DNA from: Candidatus Dechloromonas phosphorivorans
GTDB taxonomy: Bacteria > Pseudomonadota > Gammaproteobacteria > Burkholderiales > Rhodocyclaceae
NCBI GenBank assembly: GCA_016714975.1
Contig: JADKBR010000003.1
Location: 1-64,000 of the forward strand
Direction: 5' to 3'
Length of the DNA: 64,000 nucleotides
The notes under the pieces were generated by a model. The model saw only the letters and a program-made list of their open reading frames with translations. It did not search any database and was not told the DNA's origin. A program made the translations under genes and the position numbers. Below are positions 59,529-64,000 of this stretch, in pieces. Positions within the stretch are counted from its first letter, which is position 1, and each line of letters starts with the position of its first letter.

Positions 59529-60812
59529 CTAGATCATGCCCAACTGCCGCGGCAGCCAGAGCGAAAGTTCGGGCCAGTAGGTGACGACCACCAGGAAGCA
59601 GAGCATCGACAGCAGCCATGGCCAGACCGCGACGGTCAGCTCGGTGATGCCCATCTTGGTGATGCCCGACGCCACGTACAGGTTGAGGCCGACCGGCGGG
59701 TGGCACATGCCGACTTCCATGTTCACCACCATCAGGATGCCGAAATGGACGGGGTCGATCCCCAGCTTGATCGCCACGGGAAACAGGATGGGGGCGAAGA
59801 TCAGGACGATCGACGACGGCTCCATGAAATTGCCGGCCAGCAGCAGGATGATATTGACCGCCAGCAGGAAGGCAATCATCCCGAGGCCGTGCCCGAGCAT
59901 CCAGTCAGCCAGCGCCTGCGGGATGTTCTCGTTGGTCATGATGAACGAGAACAGCACGGCGTTGGTGATGATGTAGAGCAGCATCGCCGACATGTTGGCC
60001 GAGTTGAGCAGCACTTTCGCCACATCCTTCATGCCCAGGTCGCGGTAGATGAACACGGCGCAGATGAAGGCGTAGACCGCGGACATCGCCGCTGCTTCGG
60101 TCGGCGTGAAGATGCCGGTGTAGATGCCGCCCATCACCACGACGATCAGCAGCAGGCCCCAGACCGAAGCGCGGAAGGCTTGCCAGCGCTCGCCCCAGGT
60201 TGCCTTGGGCTGGCGCGGGTAATCGAACTTCTTGGCGCGGTACCAGGTGACGCCGCCGAGGGTCATCGCCAGCGCGATACCGGGAATGACGCCGGCCATG
60301 AACAGGGCGCCGACCGAGGTATTGGTCGCCACCGAGTACATCACCATGACGATCGACGGCGGAATCAGGATGCCGAGGGCGCCCGAGGTGGCGATGACGC
60401 CCGCCCCGAACTTGTTCGGAAAACCCGCCCTGATCATCGCCGGCAGCAGGATCGAGCCGATCGCCACGACGGTCGCCGGGCTCGAGCCGGACACCGCCGC
60501 GAACAGCGCGCAGGCCAGCACGCCGGCCAGGCCGAGGCCGCCGTACCAGTGGCCGACCATCGAGGTGGCGAAGTTGATCATCCGTTTCGCCACCCCGCCG
60601 TGGGTCAGGAAGTTGCCGGCGAGGATGAAGAACGGGATGGCCATGATCTCGAACTTCTCGATGCCGGTGAACAGCTTGAGCGCCACCGATTCGAGCGGCA
60701 CCTGGGTCATCGTGAACAGGAAGGTCAGCACGGTCAGGCCGAGCGAAATCGAGATCGGCATGCCGGTCAGCATGAGCACGGCCAACAGGCCGAATATCAC
60801 CAGTGAGTTCAT
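59529..60812 (-). CDS. dctM: TRAP transporter large permease DctM
   Basis: DctM is the ion-coupled membrane component of TRAP transporters. The 427-residue protein has about 12 helices and DctM landmarks (GIEKFEIMAIPFFILAGNFLTHGGVAKRMI, AAVSGSSPATVVAIGSILLPAM, NKFGAGVIATSGALGILIPPSIVMVMY, GNFMEPSSIVLIFAPILFPVA, GMCHPPVGLNLYV). It overlaps dctQ by four bases. Confidence 0.95.
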   Translation of the reverse strand: MNSLVIFGLLAVLMLTGMPISISLGLTVLTFLFTMTQVPLESVALKLFTGIEKFEIMAIPFFILAGNFLTHGGVAKRMINFATSMVGHWYGGLGLAGVLACALFAAVSGSSPATVVAIGSILLPAMIRAGFPNKFGAGVIATSGALGILIPPSIVMVMYSVATNTSVGALFMAGVIPGIALAMTLGGVTWYRAKKFDYPRQPKATWGERWQAFRASVWGLLLIVVVMGGIYTGIFTPTEAAAMSAVYAFICAVFIYRDLGMKDVAKVLLNSANMSAMLLYIITNAVLFSFIMTNENIPQALADWMLGHGLGMIAFLLAVNIILLLAGNFMEPSSIVLIFAPILFPVAIKLGIDPVHFGILMVVNMEVGMCHPPVGLNLYVASGITKMGITELTVAVWPWLLSMLCFLVVVTYWPELSLWLPRQLGMI

Positions 60813-61582
60813 GACTGTTCTCCTTCGCCACCCTGATTGCGACGCTCCCCATGACGGCGCTCCGGGGTCCGCCTGCCGCCGGCGATGTGGCGACGGTCGT
60901 CGCCGCTGCGCCGGTCACCGACCATCGGGTGCTTGAGATCGTGCATGTGCAGGTTGTCGGCCATGCTGTAGATGTCGACCGGTGGCTCGACTTCCTCGAG
61001 GCCATCGACATGGCCGTGGTCATGGTGCGGCAGTTCGCCGGTGCGGATGAAGGAAACGCAAACCTGCAGGAAGCGGAAGCACATCAGCGAGGAGCCGAGC
61101 GGAATCGCGCTGTAGACGATCCAGGTCGGCCATTCGAGGTCGGGCGTGGTCGGCCCTTCGTAGTTGTCGCCGGTCTCCAGCCCGAAGAAATGGAAGATGG
61201 CGTAATGCGCGCCGTTTTCCCAGACGAAGTGCGCTCCCAGGGCGGCGACGATGCCGGTGAAGGTGGCGCCGGCAAGCAGGCCGAAGACGATGAACTTGCT
61301 GCGCATCCGGTCGTCGAGCCGGTTGATCAGCACGTCGACGCCGACGTGGATGCCGGTGCGCACGCCATAGGCGGCGCCGAACTTGGCCATCCAGACGAAC
61401 ATGATGATGCAGAGTTCCTGAGCCCACCCGAAATCGAGGGTCAGCAGCCAGTCCTGCAAGCCGGGAATATCCACCCCGGACATGTAGCGGTGAACGACCG
61501 AGATGAAGATAATCACCGTGGCCGCGCCGATCAGAAACGTGATCAGCAGCTCTTCGAGGTGATTGAGCGCCTTGTTGATCAT
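60809..61582 (-). CDS. dctQ: TRAP transporter small permease DctQ, with long C-terminal tail
   Basis: The 257-residue protein has four helices of the DctQ type (LEELLITFLIGAATVIIFISVVHRYM, WAQELCIIMFVWMAKFGAAYGVRTGIHVGVDVL). The C-terminal ~60 residues are unusual: His/Asp-rich (LPHHDHGHVDGLEE), then a charged run rich in Arg/Gly (GDRRSGDDRRHIAGGRRTPERRHGERR). Typical DctQ proteins are ~160-220 residues, so this tail is an extension. Confidence 0.92.
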   Translation of the reverse strand: MINKALNHLEELLITFLIGAATVIIFISVVHRYMSGVDIPGLQDWLLTLDFGWAQELCIIMFVWMAKFGAAYGVRTGIHVGVDVLINRLDDRMRSKFIVFGLLAGATFTGIVAALGAHFVWENGAHYAIFHFFGLETGDNYEGPTTPDLEWPTWIVYSAIPLGSSLMCFRFLQVCVSFIRTGELPHHDHGHVDGLEEVEPPVDIYSMADNLHMHDLKHPMVGDRRSGDDRRHIAGGRRTPERRHGERRNQGGEGEQS

Positions 61583-61600
61583 GAGGAATCCCCCCTTGCG

Positions 61601-61624
61601 ATCCGGGGGCCGCGGCCCCCGGAT
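61601..61624. repeat. Perfect 24-bp palindrome between dctP and dctQ
   Basis: ATCCGGGGGCCG (61601-61612) and CGGCCCCCGGAT (61613-61624) are exact reverse complements with no spacer. Lying 18 bases after the dctP stop and 18 bases before the dctQ start (minus strand), it would form a very stable hairpin in the mRNA, useful for protecting dctP mRNA or reducing readthrough into dctQM. There is no T run. Confidence 0.75.
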
Positions 61625-61642
61625 TCTTGTTGAAGCGACGGG

Positions 61643-62647
61643 TTACAGGGCGTCGGGCTTGAACCCGATATCTTTGTAGACACTCTCGATGACTTCCTTG
61701 CCGATCCGGCCTTCCATCTTCTTGTGCACCGGCACCATCGCCTTCTTGAACGCCAGGCGCTCTTCCTTGGTCGGCACATAGACGGCGGTCTTGCCGCTCT
61801 TCTTGACCTTTTCCAGAGACTCGTCGTTTTCCACCTTGGCGATCTGGTTGGCGTAGCGGGTCGCCTGCTCCATCGCCTCGTCCAGTTGCTTGCGGATATC
61901 CGCCGGCAGGCCGTCCCAGAATTTCTTGTTGACGATCACCGCGTAGCCGAGATAACCATGATCAGTAACGGTCAGATGCTTCTGAACTTCATACATCTTC
62001 TGGGTGTAGAGGTTGGAAATCGGGTTCTCGGTACCGTCGACCACACCGGTCTGCAGCGCCTGATAAACCTCGGAGAATGCCATCACCTGCGGCAGCGAGC
62101 CGACGGCCCGCATCTGCTCCTCGAGTACCTTGGACGACTGGATGCGCATCTTCTTGCCCTTGAGGTCGGCCGGAACCTTGATCGGCGTGTTCAGCGAGAA
62201 GGACTTGAAACCGTTGTCCCAGAAGGCCAGACCGCGGATTCCCTTGCTTTCGAGCTTGGTCAGCAGTTGCTTGCCGACCGGTCCGGTCGTCACCTTGTGC
62301 AGGTCGTCGTAATTGCTGAAGATGAACGGCAGGTCGAATACCTCGAACTCCTTGACGCCGAGCGGGCCAAACTTGGCCAGCGAAGGCGCCAGCATCTGGA
62401 CGGCACCCAACTGCAGCGCTTCCATTTCTTCCTTGTCCTTGTACAGCGTCGAATTGGCGTAAACCTCGACCCTGACCCTGCCCTTGGTCAGTTCCGCCGC
62501 CTTCTTGGCGAACATTTCCGCCGCCTTGCCTTTCGGCGTGTCGATGGCGACGACGTGGCTGAACTTGATGACGATCGGCTCCTCGGCATAGGCGGCCAGC
62601 GACAGGACACCGGCAAACAGGCCGATCAGCAGTTGCGAAATTCTCAT
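61643..62647 (-). CDS. dctP: TRAP transporter solute-binding protein DctP
   Basis: This periplasmic receptor delivers substrate (probably C4-dicarboxylates) to DctQM. The 334-residue protein has a signal peptide (MRISQLLIGLFAGVLSLAAYAEE) and the DctP pattern IVIKFSHVVAIDTPKGKAAEMFAKKAAELTKGRVRVEVYANSTLYKDKEEMEALQLGAVQM, with the conserved Arg region KGKKMRIQSSKVLEEQMRAVGSLPQVM and Asn-Pro in DGTENPISNLYT. ATG 62647, with AGGAG just upstream, is set by the signal peptide. Confidence 0.95.
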   Translation of the reverse strand: MRISQLLIGLFAGVLSLAAYAEEPIVIKFSHVVAIDTPKGKAAEMFAKKAAELTKGRVRVEVYANSTLYKDKEEMEALQLGAVQMLAPSLAKFGPLGVKEFEVFDLPFIFSNYDDLHKVTTGPVGKQLLTKLESKGIRGLAFWDNGFKSFSLNTPIKVPADLKGKKMRIQSSKVLEEQMRAVGSLPQVMAFSEVYQALQTGVVDGTENPISNLYTQKMYEVQKHLTVTDHGYLGYAVIVNKKFWDGLPADIRKQLDEAMEQATRYANQIAKVENDESLEKVKKSGKTAVYVPTKEERLAFKKAMVPVHKKMEGRIGKEVIESVYKDIGFKPDAL

Positions 62648-62831
62648 GTTTTCTCCTCCGGATGATGGTGTGGCGCAACACCTGGTTGCGACTGCGCGGA
62701 AGTATTGCGAAAGAAGCAAGTGCCGCGTAATTGTGGTTATCCACATCAAGGCATGCCGGCGTGGCCTTTGGCGACCCGCGCTTTTCGACAATGGATCAAT
62801 CAGGCGCCGGCTGCTGGGTTAACATCCGCCC

Positions 62832-64000
62832 ATGCGATCGCTCCCGCCGTCCGTCAGCAGCCGCCGCCTGCGCTGGTTCCTCGCCCTGCCCAAGCTGGGC
62901 GTGGTGCTGCTGCTCGCCGCCGTCGTCACCCTGCTCTGGCTGCTGCACCAGAACGAACTCGAGGAGGAACGTACCAGCCTGATCAAGGACGTGCTGTGGC
63001 TGGAACAGAACCTGCGCTTCCATCTCGCGAGAAGCGAGGAACAGTTGCAGCAACTGGCCAGCGACCTCGGCAGCCAGCCCGACAGGAAGCGGCTCTTCCG
63101 CATCCGCGCCAGCCACATGGTGAAGAACAATCCCGATATCTCGCAGATCGCCTGGTTCGATGCGAAACGCCGGGTGATCGACGCCCTGCCGGCTTCGACG
63201 CCCGCCGACAGCGGCGTCGAAGCCTTCGGGCCGGCGGCGACGCAGAAGGCGTTCGAACTGGCCATCCTCCTGAACAAGCGCATCTACAGCGAGCCCTTCT
63301 TCCTCAGCGGCAATGTCGCGCACTTCGCGCTGGTCATGCCGATCTACGGCGACAAGGAAGTGACCGGCATGCTGGTCGCCACCCATTCGCTCGAGGATCT
63401 GTTGGGGAATCTTGTGCCCTGGTGGTTCACCGAAAAATACCGGGTGGTCGTGGTCGACGACAATGGAGCGCAGTACGCGGCCAAGTCGAATGTCAGCGGG
63501 ACGCCGAGTCTTTCCTACGAACTGCCCTTCGACCCCCCGGGTCATGGCCTGAGTTTCCGCGTCACCAGCTACCAGGGCGCCGGCAATCCGCTGCAGCGCC
63601 TGCTGGCGGGCGCCATTCTGGTTCTCGCCGCCGGCGTCTTCTGGAGCCTGTGGATCGTCCGCGAACTGATGAAGAAGCGTTCCAACGCTGAACAGGCGTT
63701 GCGCGCCGAACACGCGCTGCGGTCGGCGATGGAGGATTCGCTGACCGTCGGCATGCGCGCGCGCGACCTGACCGGGCGGATCATCTATGTCAATCCGGCC
63801 TTCTGCCGGATGACCGGATTCACGAGCGCGGAACTGGTCGGCCGCGATCCGCCGATGCCCTACTGGATTCCCGAGCAACTGGACGAGACGCTGGAACTGC
63901 ATCAGGCGGTGCTCGATGGCAAGGCGCCGCCCGACGGCTTCGAGATTACCCTCCAGCGCAAGGACGGCGAGCGCTTCCAGGCGCTGATCTACGAGGCGCC
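62832..64000 (+). CDS. Membrane sensor protein with PAS domain (partial, runs off the right edge)
   Basis: From ATG 62832 the frame is open to the window end (389 residues). It has an N-terminal membrane helix (LGVVLLLAAVVTLLWLL), a periplasmic region of ~220 residues with a dCache-like pattern (QIAWFDAKRRVIDALP, SGNVAHFALVMPIYGDKEVTGMLVATHSLEDLL), a second helix (LLAGAILVLAAGVFWSLWIV), a short coiled coil, and a PAS domain (DLTGRIIYVNPAFCRMTGFTSAELVGRDPPMPYW). It probably continues into a histidine kinase of the DctB type and, being divergent from dctP, is a good candidate sensor for the TRAP genes. The kinase part is not visible. Confidence 0.85.
   Translation, partial: MRSLPPSVSSRRLRWFLALPKLGVVLLLAAVVTLLWLLHQNELEEERTSLIKDVLWLEQNLRFHLARSEEQLQQLASDLGSQPDRKRLFRIRASHMVKNNPDISQIAWFDAKRRVIDALPASTPADSGVEAFGPAATQKAFELAILLNKRIYSEPFFLSGNVAHFALVMPIYGDKEVTGMLVATHSLEDLLGNLVPWWFTEKYRVVVVDDNGAQYAAKSNVSGTPSLSYELPFDPPGHGLSFRVTSYQGAGNPLQRLLAGAILVLAAGVFWSLWIVRELMKKRSNAEQALRAEHALRSAMEDSLTVGMRARDLTGRIIYVNPAFCRMTGFTSAELVGRDPPMPYWIPEQLDETLELHQAVLDGKAPPDGFEITLQRKDGERFQALIYEA

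Overview
The window looks like a chromosomal segment of a GC-rich betaproteobacterium, most likely of the Rhodocyclales (Accumulibacter/Dechloromonas/Azonexus-like). This rests on the gene order hisZ-yjeT-hflC-hflK-hflX-hfq-der-bamB-yfgM-hisS-ispG-rodZ-pilW-rlmN-ndk, together with class I PHA synthase, a group 3d HoxFUYH hydrogenase, PiT phosphate uptake and TRAP transport. The taxonomic call is inference from gene content. No rRNA or tRNA gene and no CRISPR array was seen; the array probably lies to the left, beyond the truncated cas2.

Region 1 (1-11.2 kb) is a type I-C CRISPR-Cas operon on the minus strand: WYL regulator, cas3, cas5, cas8c, cas7, then cas4-cas1-cas2. Two events have changed it. 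An IS3-family element (about 3940-5591, target duplication CGGTC) splits cas8c after codon 443, and a plus-strand antitoxin/toxin pair sits between cas7 and cas4. Removing the IS in silico restores one 632-codon frame. An internal start with its own ribosome binding site still predicts a free Cas11c small subunit. The toxin gene carries an in-frame amber codon.

Region 2 (11.3-27 kb) is energy and carbon metabolism: a SirB2/NnrS-like/DUF2249/hemerythrin operon with an FNR-type site, phaC, a universal stress protein, hoxFUYH plus maturation protease, a MaoC-phosphotransacetylase fusion followed by an acetate kinase remnant, and a B12-dependent ribonucleotide reductase (nrdJ) under a textbook pair of NrdR boxes.

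Region 3 (27-34.7 kb) behaves like an accessory island. It is bounded by two 256-bp copies of the nrdJ 3' end, one in the intact gene and one stranded next to a strong terminator. Inside are an Mrr-like nuclease, a ParDE pair, a divergent alpha-carbonic anhydrase, a beta-propeller protein, a frameshifted SulP transporter, a REP/MITE-like element, a 65-bp dispersed repeat, and an IS1595-family element with a perfect 8-bp target duplication.

Region 4 (34.7-40.5 kb) holds a PiT C-terminal remnant, a P-loop protein overlapping an FHA-like/PPP-phosphatase gene, a decayed stretch with a dicarboxylate-symporter remnant, and a DUF47-PiT-DUF47 phosphate transport operon. A G-quadruplex-prone tract follows.

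Region 5 (40.7-55.5 kb) is the conserved housekeeping run listed above. Region 6 (55.6-64 kb) has kup, a CorA-like transporter, a DctPQM TRAP operon and the start of a divergent PAS sensor gene.

Several genes, including normally conserved hflK and hflC, carry single-base frameshifts in short homopolymers. Some of these may be sequence errors rather than true mutations.
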